A DNA stretch of 58,852 nt, taken from NCBI GenBank assembly GCA_020850945.1, contig JADZDR010000055.1:1-58852 (forward strand). The letters are read 5' to 3'. The position numbers and the translations under genes were made by a program. This stretch comes from Acidimicrobiia bacterium. GTDB lineage: Bacteria > Actinomycetota > Acidimicrobiia > UBA2766. The notes under the pieces were generated by a model. The model was not told the DNA's origin. It worked only from the letters and a program-made list of their open reading frames with translations, and did not search any database. Shown one piece after another: positions 45,364-54,490 of this stretch. Each line of letters starts with the position of its first letter. The stretch's first letter is position 1.

Positions 45364-45486
45364 CCCGGGTCAGGCGAGGTGCAGTCCTACCCGTGCTCCG
45401 TTCCCGATCGGGTGGGCTGGCTCCCAAGCTCTCGAAACGACCGCGCCGACAGCGCGGACCGTCATTGTCCACCACCGGAGTGTGCC

Positions 45487-46248
45487 GTGAACATCCTCGT
45501 ATGCGTCAAGCAGATCCCGGATCCCGCCGGGCCGCAGGAGCTGAACAACGACAACACGCTCAAGCGCGAAGGCAAGCTGATCCTCGACGAATCGGACAGC
45601 TATGGGGTCGAGATCGCCCTGCAGTTGCGGGACACCGCCGGTGAAGGGGAGGTGACACTCATCTCGATGTCGCCCGGTGAGCCATCCGGGCTGCGCACAG
45701 CCCTCGCGATGGGTGCCGACAAGGCGATCCACGTGGTGGACGACACCCTGCACGGCGCCGACGCCCTCTCCACCGCCAAGGTGCTCGCGGCCGCCGTGCA
45801 ACGGGCCGGCGACTACACGCTCGTCATCGCGGCCACGGAGTCGACCGACGGCTACACGGGTACCGTCCCCGCCCAGCTCGCCGAGATCCTCGGCCTCCCG
45901 TCGGTCACGTTCGCCAAGAGCATTCGGGTCGAGGGCGGCAAGGTCCACGTGGACCGCCAGACGGAAGCCGGCTACGACGTCGTCGAAGCGGATGTGCCTG
46001 CCGTGGTCACGGTGACAGCCGGAGTCGTCGAGCCCCGCTATCCGTCGTTCAAGGGCATCATGGCAGCCAAGAAGAAGCCCCTCGAGACCCTCGCGGTCTC
46101 CGATCTCGGCCTCGATCTCTCGAGCTGGGGTCAGAACATCGTCTCCGTCGAGGACGCTCCCTCTCGCGCTGCCGGCGAGAAGATCGAGGACGACGGCGAG
46201 GCCTACCTCAAGATCGTCGAGTTCCTCGAGGAGCAGAAGGTCATCTGA
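45487..46248 (+). CDS. etfB: Electron transfer flavoprotein beta subunit
   Basis: A 253-residue EtfB that with EtfA passes electrons from acyl-CoA and other dehydrogenases to the respiratory chain. It shows NILVCVKQIPDP at the N-terminus, the AMGADKAIHV and ATESTDGYTG segments of the AMP/FAD-proximal fold, and VTAGVVEPRYPSFKGIMAAKKKP, the ETF-beta signature region that carries the recognition loop. The start is GTG 45487 with GGAG 8 nt upstream; the upstream open frame is noncoding. No ETF:quinone oxidoreductase gene is adjacent. Confidence 0.94.
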   Translation: MNILVCVKQIPDPAGPQELNNDNTLKREGKLILDESDSYGVEIALQLRDTAGEGEVTLISMSPGEPSGLRTALAMGADKAIHVVDDTLHGADALSTAKVLAAAVQRAGDYTLVIAATESTDGYTGTVPAQLAEILGLPSVTFAKSIRVEGGKVHVDRQTEAGYDVVEADVPAVVTVTAGVVEPRYPSFKGIMAAKKKPLETLAVSDLGLDLSSWGQNIVSVEDAPSRAAGEKIEDDGEAYLKIVEFLEEQKVI

Positions 46249-46300
46249 GAGGCAGACGGCACGCTGCCCCAACCGCTACCGGATTCTGAAAGGACACACC

Positions 46301-47260
46301 ATGTTGATCTGGGTCTTCGCAGAGACTGCAGAAGGCGAGGGAGTCTCCACGACAACCCTCGAGCTCCTCACCAAGGCACGTGAGATCGGCGACACGGTCG
46401 AGTGCTTCATCGCGTCATCCGATGCGTCGGGTGTGGCGGCGACGCTCGGTGAGTACGGTGCGGCGAAGGTCTACGCCGTCGACACCGGTGATCAGCTTCC
46501 AGGGGCCGCCGCTGCCGCCGCGATCGCGGCGAAGGCATCGGAGGCGAACCCGGACCTGCTCCTCTTCGCGACGAGCTACGACGGCCGCGACGTGTCCGGG
46601 CGTCTCAGTGCCCGCCTCGACGTCCCCGTGATCACGAACGTGCTGGACATCGCGGTCGAAGGTGGAGCCGTCACGTGCGAGACGGCGATCTTCGGCGCGA
46701 CGAAGATCGTGCGCACGCAGTTCGCCGATGCGAGCCCGAGGATCGTTCTCGTGCGGCCGAAGAGCTTCGGCGTCGAATCCGCTGCCGGCGGGTCGGCAGC
46801 GGTCGAGACCGTGCCGGTGCCTGACGTCGGTACAGCAGGTTCGACCCGCGTGCTCGAACGCCACGTCGAGGCACTCGAGGGTCCGAAGTTGGAGGATGCC
46901 GACATCGTCGTGTCCGGTGGACGCGGGCTCGGCAGCGCCGAAGCCTTCGGCTTGGTCGAGCAGCTCGCCGAGGTGCTCGGTGCCGCGACCGGGGCGTCGC
47001 GGGCGATCGTGGACGCCGGCTGGGTTCCCTACAGCAAGCAGGTCGGCCAGACCGGCAAGACCGTGAAGCCGAACGTGTACATAGCCCTCGGCATCAGTGG
47101 TGCCATGCAGCACATGGTCGGCATGAAGGGCTCGAAGAACATCATCGCCGTGAACAAGGACGGCGAAGCGCCGATCCACGCCGTCGCCGACATCGGCATT
47201 GTCGGCGACGTTCACAAGGTCGTCCCGCAGCTCATCGAGGCACTCAAGAGTCGCGGCTGA
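46301..47260 (+). CDS. etfA: Electron transfer flavoprotein alpha subunit
   Basis: A 319-residue EtfA with an N-terminal domain resembling EtfB and a C-terminal FAD-binding domain: VSGGRGLGS (about residues 206-214), [41 protein letters not shown], and [19 protein letters not shown]. All the FAD contacts expected of the family are visible. GAAAGGA lies 6-8 nt upstream of the ATG. It is 52 nt downstream of etfB, in the usual operon. A small UUCG-loop hairpin follows the stop. Confidence 0.95.
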   Translation: MLIWVFAETAEGEGVSTTTLELLTKAREIGDTVECFIASSDASGVAATLGEYGAAKVYAVDTGDQLPGAAAAAAIAAKASEANPDLLLFATSYDGRDVSGRLSARLDVPVITNVLDIAVEGGAVTCETAIFGATKIVRTQFADASPRIVLVRPKSFGVESAAGGSAAVETVPVPDVGTAGSTRVLERHVEALEGPKLEDADIVVSGGRGLGSAEAFGLVEQLAEVLGAATGASRAIVDAGWVPYSKQVGQTGKTVKPNVYIALGISGAMQHMVGMKGSKNIIAVNKDGEAPIHAVADIGIVGDVHKVVPQLIEALKSRG

Positions 47261-47272
47261 CGCCCACAGGGA

Positions 47273-47284
47273 CGGGTTCGCCCG
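47273..47284. terminator. UUCG-type hairpin between convergent genes
   Basis: CGGG-TTCG-CCCG lies between etfA and the convergent acyltransferase-like gene, flanked by the matching pair CTGAC/GTCAG that can extend the stem with an internal loop. No T-run is seen. Confidence 0.4.
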
Positions 47285-47285
47285 G

Positions 47286-48164
47286 TCAGCTCGACTTCAG
47301 GCTGAGACCCGGCGGAGGGCGAAGTGACGCCGTCCCGATCGCCGGATGTACCCCCGGGTCCTCGACGATCTCGCGGAGACGTTCAAGCGCGCGCTGGGCG
47401 TAGAGGCCGTCTTCGACGCGTTCGTCGTAACTCCACTTCAGGCTCACGATGCGCTTCACGACGACCTCGCCGTTCTCTGCCCACGGCTGTTCCTTGACCT
47501 GTCCGATCACCCCGAAGACGGGGCAGTTCCCGTACTCGTAGAGGTGGTGGAAGGCGGAGTCCATCTTCAGGCTCCCCAGGTTCGCGATGAACACCGAGCT
47601 GAACATGGGATCGGGCGCCGTGAAGAACGAGGGGAGGAGTCCCCACGCGTCGAGGCGGCGCTCCACAACGAGCAGGGCCTTGAGGGCGGGTCCGGGGAGG
47701 CGCAGGAGGATGTTCAACTCCTTGTCGGTGTGGTTCTTCTCGTCGGACTTGCCCACCTTGACGTCGGAGTTCAGGTCGCGGACCATCTCCACGAACGACT
47801 GTGTCGGATCGAAACGGCGCTTCAGCACCACGATGGGTGACGCATCGTCGAATCTCTTCTTGGCCGAGTAGCCGATCTCGATGTGCTTGCGATCCCAGAG
47901 CCTGCCGCCGGCCGTGAAGCGGTTCAGGCGGGGACGTTCGTGCAGGACCTGCACCGTCGCCCAGAGCACGACGTGGAAGAAGGTCGCGTGGAGATCGGGA
48001 TGGCGTTCACCGAAGTCGCGGAGGAAGTCTTCGGTCCGTGCCACGTCGACCTGCTGGTCGAAGTAGACGGCGGACTCCGTACGGGTCCGCATGATGTAGG
48101 GCATCATGCGGCGGTAGTGGGGAACGTCCTTGGAGAGCCGCGCATCGGGGCGTCGTCCGAACAT
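47286..48164 (-). CDS. Stand-alone E2-type acyltransferase-fold protein
   Basis: A 292-residue protein with the fold of the catalytic domain of 2-oxoacid dehydrogenase E2 and chloramphenicol acetyltransferase. Conserved pieces are the N-terminal YFDQQVDV...F, a central IGYSAKKRF and the C-terminal SLKWSYDERVEDGLYAQRAL, which corresponds to the E2 motif with DHRxxDG. The catalytic His is Glu here (DERVEDG), so classical acyl transfer is doubtful. There is no lipoyl or peripheral-binding domain. TAATGT lies 6 nt before the ATG without an SD. The adjacent ETF genes may be coincidental. Function unknown. Confidence 0.75.
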   Translation of the reverse strand: MFGRRPDARLSKDVPHYRRMMPYIMRTRTESAVYFDQQVDVARTEDFLRDFGERHPDLHATFFHVVLWATVQVLHERPRLNRFTAGGRLWDRKHIEIGYSAKKRFDDASPIVVLKRRFDPTQSFVEMVRDLNSDVKVGKSDEKNHTDKELNILLRLPGPALKALLVVERRLDAWGLLPSFFTAPDPMFSSVFIANLGSLKMDSAFHHLYEYGNCPVFGVIGQVKEQPWAENGEVVVKRIVSLKWSYDERVEDGLYAQRALERLREIVEDPGVHPAIGTASLRPPPGLSLKSS

Positions 48165-48170
48165 GCGGTC

Positions 48171-48176
48171 ACATTA
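48171..48176 (-). promoter_or_regulatory. -10 box of a probable leaderless promoter
   Basis: TAATGT on the minus strand ends 6 nt before the ATG at 48164; no SD is present. Confidence 0.45.
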
Positions 48177-48264
48177 CCCGCATCGGTCCACCACATCCTG
48201 CATCGGACACGCGATACTGCGCTCCGTACCGGACCCGTATCGACGCTGTGCTCAGGGGGATGGC

Positions 48265-49230
48265 ATGGGGAACGGACGCGAGGCCGACCGGGCAGCCGAC
48301 GTCGGGTTCGTGGGTGAGACCCCGAACCGGATCGTCGGTGTCTGGCGCATCGAAGCCGCCGTCCACAACCTGCGGAGCACGGTGGATCTCGCAGGTATGG
48401 CCGAGGGAGTCGTGCTCTCGTCCCTCGAGGACCTGCGTACCACGCGACGCCTCGCGAATCTGGCCGACGCCTACCGCCGGATCTTCGGAGCCGCCGAGAT
48501 GTCACCGGGAGGGCAGGTCGTCTGGGGAGAGGGCGCGAGGTGCGGCACGTGTCACGTCACGATCCCCCTCCCCACGTTCCAGGAGATCGCCCGCGCCGAC
48601 GACCCGGTCTGCCCCGCGTGTGGCGAGGGCCTCCTCGTCGAGATGTTCCCCCGGGACGACATGCTGGACAGCCTGGAGAAGATCCTCACCCGGGCACCGG
48701 GCTGGGAACCCATCCTCGTGATCCTGGAGGACGGCGAGGGTGACATCCACGGCTTCATGTACGGCGCCGTGGCAGCACCACAGGTGGCAGTTCGCCGCAT
48801 GCGTGAGGAGCAGAGCGTCTACGCGGATGCTCCCGACGGCACACGGCTCGAATCGATCTACGCCGGTCTCCCCGCCGACCCTGTCTTCTACTTCGAGGCC
48901 GGCGCCATCGAACCCGGATCTCGTGACGGCCTGCGCACGGTCCATGCCCTCACGGCACTCACCTACACGCGTGCCGTCGAGCTCGGCGCCCGCGGGCTCA
49001 TCGGCTGGACGACTCCCCGCACGAACGCGTACGGGCTCATGCTCGTACAGGGCTCGGAGATCGCCGCCCGGCACGGCGACTACGTCTACCTCCACATGCG
49101 GGACCTCGTGTCGGTCACGACCGTGCTCCAGAACACGACTGTCGAGGAGACGGCACAGATCGTGCAACGTTGCTTCGCGATCCTGGAAGCTGACGGGATC
49201 CTCGGCGCGACGGACACCGAGTCGCGCTAG
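48265..49230 (+). CDS. Hypothetical zinc-ribbon protein, possibly GNAT-like C-terminus
   Basis: A 321-residue soluble protein. A zinc-binding site CGTCH...CPAC lies near residues 94-122. The C-terminal ~170 residues (from WEPILVILEDGEGDIHGF) have the strand-helix pattern of a GNAT acetyltransferase, but the usual acetyl-CoA loop is not clear. No family name can be given. The ATG at 48265 is chosen because AGGGGGA stands 5-6 nt upstream. Its stop is directly followed by the convergent histidine kinase stop with no gap. Confidence 0.6.
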   Translation: MGNGREADRAADVGFVGETPNRIVGVWRIEAAVHNLRSTVDLAGMAEGVVLSSLEDLRTTRRLANLADAYRRIFGAAEMSPGGQVVWGEGARCGTCHVTIPLPTFQEIARADDPVCPACGEGLLVEMFPRDDMLDSLEKILTRAPGWEPILVILEDGEGDIHGFMYGAVAAPQVAVRRMREEQSVYADAPDGTRLESIYAGLPADPVFYFEAGAIEPGSRDGLRTVHALTALTYTRAVELGARGLIGWTTPRTNAYGLMLVQGSEIAARHGDYVYLHMRDLVSVTTVLQNTTVEETAQIVQRCFAILEADGILGATDTESR

Positions 49231-51297
49231 TCAGGTCTCGCGGCTCCGCTCGCGGGTGAGGCGCCCCAGCATCTCACCGAGCTCCTCGGGTGTGACGGGC
49301 TTTGCGACATACTCGTCCATCCCGGCGGCAAGGCACTTCTCGCGGTCCTCGGGGCCCGCATTCGCCGTGACAGCGACGATCGGGACGTTTGCCCGCCCGC
49401 GGGCGGACTCGACCGCACGTATCTCACGCGTTGCGCCGTAACCGTCGAGGACGGGCATCTGGCAGTCCATGAGGACGATCTCGATCACGTCCATGCGCTC
49501 TTCGAAGACGTCCACACCCTGGCGGCCGTTCGAAGCGAGCACGACCTCGCACCCGTCCCGTTCGAGCATCGCCTTCAGGACCTTCTGGTTGAGGGCGTTG
49601 TCCTCGACAACGAGGACCACCGGCCCGCGTCCGGAGCCTTCCGCCGGTGCCTGTGCCGCGTCCGGAGTGGAGGCCGCCGCCTGCAGACGGCCGATCAGCT
49701 CGCGCCAGCGGAGTCTCGCCCCCGACACGGGGACGGTACCGCGCTGACGTCGGGCGATGATCACCTCTGCCGCGCTTCTCGCCACGCTGTCGTGGACCAC
49801 GAGGAGGTCACTGTCCTCCTCGCCCCGCTCGGCTCCGTGCAGGCGGGCATCCGCACCCCACGCGGCCAGTCCCTCCACGAGGATTGGACCGTACGCCTCG
49901 CCGGCGAGGACGCTGATCCGTCTCCCGGCGAGCGGTGCCTCCATCGCTTCATCGAACTGCGGGTCATGCAACGGGAGGACGACCTCGAACGTGCTTCCCG
50001 CCCCGGGGGTCGAAGTGACGTCGATCTCGCCGCCCATGAGGTCGACGAGACGGCGGGCGAGGCCGAGGCCGACACCGAGCCCCTGGTGCTCACGCGTCGC
50101 CGTGCCGTTGCCTTGCACGAGGAGTGCGAACATCTCGCCCTTGCGGTCGAGGTCGAAGCCGCAACCCGTGTCCTCGACGCCCAGGTGCAGGCCGCGCCCC
50201 GACCAACTCACCCGCACGATCACGTGCCCCGCATCCGTGAACTTGACGGCGTTGTCCACGAGGCAGTCGAGGATCTCCCTCACCCGCACGGGATCGCCGT
50301 GCACCGTGTGGGGCAGTCGCGGCAGGCAGAGGGAGGCGACAGCGATCCCCTTCGCCGCTCCCGCTCGTGTGTGGGCAGCGACGACACCCTCCACCACAGC
50401 CACCGGGTCGAATGCGCTGTCGGCGAGCTGGAGACTGCCCGCGTCGAGGTCCACGCAGTCGAGGAGCCCTTCGAGGACGTTGCGGAGCGCGAGGCCGCTC
50501 TCGGCGAGGGCGTCGACGAGCTCGCGCTGCTCGTCCGACAGCTCCGACTCCGACAGGAGGGTCGAGGCGCCGAGCACACCGTTGAGCGGTGTACGGAACT
50601 CGTGCGTGAGGTTGGACATGAGCACCGCCTTGGCCCGCGCGGTACGCCTCACGTCTTCGAGAGCCTGCGTGAGGCGCGCTGTCCTCTCCCGTACGCGATC
50701 GGCAAGCTCGGCGTTCAGGGCTTCGAGCTCTCCCTTGGCGACTTCGGCCTCCCACCTGTGGTACTCGACTTCGAGGGCATGGCGCTCGATGACGCGTCGC
50801 CCCGCGACGGCGATCGCGCCCACGGTCATCATGAAGAGACTGAAGTACCCCGCGTTGCCCCACACGACTCCGGGATCGACGTCCTCGCCGTTCAGGCCGA
50901 AGGCGATCGCCGTCGACGTCACGAGCACCCCACCGACCGCCACACCCGTCCACACGGTCGTCGTGCGCTCGTCGAACAGCCACGCCGCTGCGAGGGGGAC
51001 GACTGCCATCCAGTAGAGGGTGAGGCCGGGGAGCAGCGAGTCGACGATCGCGAGGGCGAGTACGGGTACGGCGAGAATGCAGGTGGAGAGCCGGAACACG
51101 GTACGTGGGCCCCGCGCTCGCAGGACCGCATGACGCAGGAGGACCAGCGCCACACTGCCGGCGGCGTCGACGATCGCCGCGAGGTACACACCGAGGATGA
51201 CGTTGACCGCGGCAGCGGCCCCGAACGCAACTGACCCGACGAGAGCAACGCGTGCGACACGACGCACGAGGAGCACCTCGGTCTCCTCGTGTGTCAT
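49231..51297 (-). CDS. Hybrid sensor histidine kinase with C-terminal receiver
   Basis: A 688-residue membrane kinase. About six helices (residues 12-168) act as the sensor. A short coiled coil (about 175-222), the HisKA domain with His232 in LTHEFRTPLNG and the HATPase domain (Asn349 in DNAVKFT, then EDTGCGF and GLGVGLGLARRLV) follow. Residues about 458-545 form a degenerate receiver-like segment without a phosphoacceptor. The C-terminal true receiver has Asp611 in VLMDCQMPVLDG and Lys in VAKPVT. Phosphate would pass from His232 to Asp611 and on to an unlinked partner. ATG 51297 is supported by GAGAGG 5 nt upstream. No regulator gene is adjacent. Confidence 0.88.
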   Translation of the reverse strand: MTHEETEVLLVRRVARVALVGSVAFGAAAAVNVILGVYLAAIVDAAGSVALVLLRHAVLRARGPRTVFRLSTCILAVPVLALAIVDSLLPGLTLYWMAVVPLAAAWLFDERTTTVWTGVAVGGVLVTSTAIAFGLNGEDVDPGVVWGNAGYFSLFMMTVGAIAVAGRRVIERHALEVEYHRWEAEVAKGELEALNAELADRVRERTARLTQALEDVRRTARAKAVLMSNLTHEFRTPLNGVLGASTLLSESELSDEQRELVDALAESGLALRNVLEGLLDCVDLDAGSLQLADSAFDPVAVVEGVVAAHTRAGAAKGIAVASLCLPRLPHTVHGDPVRVREILDCLVDNAVKFTDAGHVIVRVSWSGRGLHLGVEDTGCGFDLDRKGEMFALLVQGNGTATREHQGLGVGLGLARRLVDLMGGEIDVTSTPGAGSTFEVVLPLHDPQFDEAMEAPLAGRRISVLAGEAYGPILVEGLAAWGADARLHGAERGEEDSDLLVVHDSVARSAAEVIIARRQRGTVPVSGARLRWRELIGRLQAAASTPDAAQAPAEGSGRGPVVLVVEDNALNQKVLKAMLERDGCEVVLASNGRQGVDVFEERMDVIEIVLMDCQMPVLDGYGATREIRAVESARGRANVPIVAVTANAGPEDREKCLAAGMDEYVAKPVTPEELGEMLGRLTRERSRET

Positions 51298-51374
51298 GTG
51301 CCTCTCACCGGACGTCTGCCTCGAGACGCGGACGAGCCCCATGCGAGTGGCATCGGCGCGCGCTCCGTCCTCCT

Positions 51375-52469
51375 TTAGCGATTCGGCCGGGGGTCTGGCA
51401 GGTCTCGCCGGGCCGGATCGTCGCTGTCCGGAGCCGTCACGACAGCCGATCCCAGGACTGTGTCCCCGGCGTAGAACACGGCGAGCTGCCCGGGCGCGGG
51501 GCTGGGCACGGGGGCTGAGCATGTGATCTCGGCACGGTCTTCGCCCGGCACATGGCGCACACGAGCCGCTGTAGGCCGTCCGTGTGCGCTCGTCTGAACC
51601 GTCACGTCCACCCAAGCGGTCGGCGCCTCGCCGTACCAGACGGTCAGCGTACCGGCGAACCCCCGGCACGTGGGTGGGTCGGGTGCGACGCGGACGGTGT
51701 TCGTCGGCACGTCCACGGCGTGCACGTACACGGGTCTGCCAAGGGCGAGACCGAGGCCGCGCCGCTGCCCGATCGTGTACCTCGCCGCTCCCCCGTGAAG
51801 GCCGACGACATGACCCGCGGCGTCGATCACGTCACCGTCCTCGAGGTCGATACGAGTGGCCAGGAACGGAGCCCGCCCCTCGGGGAGGAAGCAGGCCTCC
51901 ATCGACTCCGCCTTGGACGCCGTCCGCAGGCCGAGTGCGGTCGCGACCTCACGCACGGCATGCTTCGACATGTCCCCCACCGGGAAGGCGAGTCTCGGTA
52001 GAAGGACCGGGTCGACGCAGGCAAGGACGTAGCTCTGGTCCTTGTTCGCGTCCGCCCCGCGGACGAGCCTGCCGTCCACGAGTCGTGCGTGGTGACCTGT
52101 TGCCACGCGGTCGATACCGAGCATGTCGGCCCGGGCGACGAGCTCGTCGAACTTGACATGACGGTTGCACTCGACGCACGGATTGGGCGTGAGACCCTCC
52201 CGGTGGGCGTCGACGTACGGCTCGACGACGGACCTCTCGAACACGGCTGTGAGGTCGATCACGTAGTACGGGATACCGAGGCGGGCCGCGACCACGCGGG
52301 CGTCGTCCGCATCGTCCACGGTGCAGCACCCGCCGCCTCCTGCGGACACGGGCGAGCCGTGCAGCTTCATCGTCACGCCGACAACCTCGTGACCTGCCTC
52401 CACGAGAAGGGCAGCCGCAACGGAGGAGTCGACACCTCCGGACAGGGCGACGAGCACTGATTCGGCCAC
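51375..52469 (-). CDS. mnmA: tRNA-specific 2-thiouridylase
   Basis: A 364-residue MnmA/TrmU that thiolates U34 of tRNA-Lys, -Glu and -Gln. It has the PP-loop SGGVDSS (residues 10-16), the first catalytic Cys in NPCVECNRHVKF, ATGHHARL, DANKDQSY and the second Cys in MEACFLPEG. The C-terminal beta-barrel follows. The GTG start is 3 nt after the cysteine desulfurase stop, so sulfur donor and user are made together. The frame of the kinase downstream overlaps its 3' end only if a very early start were used. Confidence 0.95.
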   Translation of the reverse strand: MAESVLVALSGGVDSSVAAALLVEAGHEVVGVTMKLHGSPVSAGGGGCCTVDDADDARVVAARLGIPYYVIDLTAVFERSVVEPYVDAHREGLTPNPCVECNRHVKFDELVARADMLGIDRVATGHHARLVDGRLVRGADANKDQSYVLACVDPVLLPRLAFPVGDMSKHAVREVATALGLRTASKAESMEACFLPEGRAPFLATRIDLEDGDVIDAAGHVVGLHGGAARYTIGQRRGLGLALGRPVYVHAVDVPTNTVRVAPDPPTCRGFAGTLTVWYGEAPTAWVDVTVQTSAHGRPTAARVRHVPGEDRAEITCSAPVPSPAPGQLAVFYAGDTVLGSAVVTAPDSDDPARRDLPDPRPNR

Positions 52470-52472
52470 GGG

Positions 52473-53573
52473 TCAGCCCCGCAGCCTGCGCACGACGTCG
52501 ACGGTGATGTCGAGGGCGGCCGCGATGTCCTCAGACGTCGTCGTCCAACCGAGGGAGAAGCGAAGGGCGCCGTCGCCCGCGGCGCCCATCGCTGCGAGTG
52601 TGGCGCTCGCCTCCTGCGCGCCGCTGCTGCACGACGAACCGGAGGAGACGGCGAGTCCCGCCATGTCGCATGCGATCACAGCCATGTCGGCTGCGACGCC
52701 GGGAATCCCGACGTGGAGGTGGGTCGGGACGCGCGGAGCGTCCTGTCCGTGGACCACGAGGCCCTCCACCTCGGCTCCGAGTGACGCCTCGAGCTCGTCG
52801 CGCAGACCCCGTACCCGTTCCCAGTCGTCAGTCAGGGCCGCGTGCGCGGCGGCTGCGAAGGCCGCTGCGCCGGCGGCATCCGGGGTTCCGGCTCGGTGAC
52901 CCCGCTCCTGCCCACCGCCGACGAGGAGGGGCGTGAGCTCGACACCCTCGCCGAGGACGAGTGCCCCTATGCCGACAGGAGCACCGATCTTGTGTCCCGA
53001 AAGCGAGACGGCCCCGAGCCCCCAGGCGTCGACGTCGAGCACCGCCTTCGTGAACGCCTGCACGGCGTCCGAATGGAAGATGCACCCCGGGCAGTGCGTG
53101 CCCAGCACCTCGCCGATCTCCGCGAGCGGCTGCAGGACGCCGGTCTCGTTGTTGGCGGCCATCACGGACACACAGCCGATCCGGTCACGATGGTCGACCA
53201 CGAGGCCTTCGAAGGCGGTGACATCGACCCGGCCTTCGGTGTCGACGGGGATGACGGTGCCACCGGTCGCCTCCGCCGGAACAGCGACCGCCGGGTGCTC
53301 GACGGCGCTGTAGAGGACCGTCCCACGCTCCGCTCCGGCTCGAACCGCCCAGTTGTCGCTCTCCGTCCCCCCCGACGTGAACACAACGCGTCCGGGCGCG
53401 ACGCCGAGATCGCACGCGAGCGACTCCCGCGCGTCTTCGAGGGCGGCACGTACCGCCTGTGCGCGTGCGTGTGCACCGGTGGGATTGGCCGGGCCGAGCG
53501 CGAGGACGTCGTCCCGCGCGGCCCTGGCCTCGGGCCGCAGCGCCGTCGAGGCCGCGTGGTCGAGATAGATCAT
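52473..53573 (-). CDS. Cysteine desulfurase (IscS/NifS class V aminotransferase)
   Basis: A 366-residue PLP enzyme that takes sulfur from cysteine for tRNA thiolation and Fe-S assembly. It has YLDHAAST at the start, the PLP Lys195 in SLSGHKIGAPVG, AANNETG, and the persulfide Cys315 in a SSGSSCSSGAQ loop. The loop is Ser-rich and short, as in NifS/IscS group I. Cotranscription with mnmA points to tRNA thiolation as its main task. TATCAT lies 9 nt before the ATG without an SD. Only 20 bp separate it from the divergent membrane protein gene. Confidence 0.92.
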   Translation of the reverse strand: MIYLDHAASTALRPEARAARDDVLALGPANPTGAHARAQAVRAALEDARESLACDLGVAPGRVVFTSGGTESDNWAVRAGAERGTVLYSAVEHPAVAVPAEATGGTVIPVDTEGRVDVTAFEGLVVDHRDRIGCVSVMAANNETGVLQPLAEIGEVLGTHCPGCIFHSDAVQAFTKAVLDVDAWGLGAVSLSGHKIGAPVGIGALVLGEGVELTPLLVGGGQERGHRAGTPDAAGAAAFAAAAHAALTDDWERVRGLRDELEASLGAEVEGLVVHGQDAPRVPTHLHVGIPGVAADMAVIACDMAGLAVSSGSSCSSGAQEASATLAAMGAAGDGALRFSLGWTTTSEDIAAALDITVDVVRRLRG

Positions 53574-53582
53574 CGCTCTGCC

Positions 53583-53588
53583 ATGATA
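53583..53588 (-). promoter_or_regulatory. -10 box candidate for cysteine desulfurase-mnmA
   Basis: TATCAT on the minus strand ends 9 nt before the ATG at 53573. It lies within the 20-bp gap shared with the divergent gene, so the two promoters must overlap the opposite coding regions. Confidence 0.4.
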
Positions 53589-53593
53589 TTCAC

Positions 53594-54490
53594 ATGGCCC
53601 TGCCCACCGGCCCGTCGATGGAGAACCTCGTCCGGCTCCGCCCCCTCAACCCTGCCGAGATCCTCGACGTGACCGCCATCGTGTTCCTGAGGGCGCCCCT
53701 CACGTTCCTCGGGGTCGCATTCCTCCTCCTCGCCGCACCTCGGGTTCTTCTCCTCCTCCTCGAGATCGTCGCCGCCCGTGCCGGCGCCGTCTTCGACCCC
53801 TCGGGTGCGTGGGCGACAGGTGTACGTGTAGGCATCGCCCTCACGATCGTCGTGGGCCTCGGCCTCTGCTCGGTCGTCATCGCCCGCCTCGGCAACGACG
53901 CCTGGTTCGGTACCCCGACAGAGAGCACCAGGCGGATGGGACGCGTGCGCGAGCTCGGCCGGGCCGTTCCCGTCCTCGTCGTCTACGCCCTCGTATGGTC
54001 TCCTGTCTTCGTTGCAGCCGTTCCCGCCTGGTCGTGGCCGAACGACTGGGTCCCCGCGGCGATCCTCGCCTGGGCTCTGCCCCTCGCCGTGACGCTCTCC
54101 GTCCCCCTCTCGCTCTTGGCGATGACACGCCTCGCCGAGGGCTGCAGCACCCTGCGCGGCGTTGGCCGCAGCTTCCAACTCACCAGCCTCATCGGATTCT
54201 TCCGCCTAGCCCTCGCCTACTTCGTGCTCGGCTTCCTTGTCTTCCCCCTCCTGTTCGCCGTGAGCGTCGGAGCCGAATGGGTCGTCACGTGGCTCGATCT
54301 CCTCGACGGCAGCATCCCGGCCCTCACGGTCAATGCTGCGATGGACGTCCTGTCGCTCACCCTGGTCGCCGCGCTCGTCATGCTCGTGCCCGTGGCCGCC
54401 TACACGGACGCGCGGATCCGGCGCGAGGGACTGGACATCCAGATGTTGGCGATCGAGCTCCAGCAGCGGCGCAGGGTAGGGCGGGCATGA
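53594..54490 (+). CDS. Multi-pass membrane protein, first gene of the MoxR operon
   Basis: A 298-residue protein with about six membrane helices. The N-terminal segment RPLNPAEILDVTAIVFLRAP resembles the start of the glycerophosphodiester phosphodiesterase membrane-domain family often found beside DUF4129 genes. A cytosolic loop contains an RLAEGCSTLRGVGRSFQLT element typical of those proteins. The stop overlaps the next start (ATGA). Role unknown; position suggests assembly of an envelope complex with the following genes. Confidence 0.72.
   Translation: MALPTGPSMENLVRLRPLNPAEILDVTAIVFLRAPLTFLGVAFLLLAAPRVLLLLLEIVAARAGAVFDPSGAWATGVRVGIALTIVVGLGLCSVVIARLGNDAWFGTPTESTRRMGRVRELGRAVPVLVVYALVWSPVFVAAVPAWSWPNDWVPAAILAWALPLAVTLSVPLSLLAMTRLAEGCSTLRGVGRSFQLTSLIGFFRLALAYFVLGFLVFPLLFAVSVGAEWVVTWLDLLDGSIPALTVNAAMDVLSLTLVAALVMLVPVAAYTDARIRREGLDIQMLAIELQQRRRVGRA

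Noticed and set aside
51298-51669. An N-terminal extension of the histidine kinase
   Set aside because: It would overlap mnmA by almost 300 bp with low-complexity sequence; the ATG at 51297 has a good SD.
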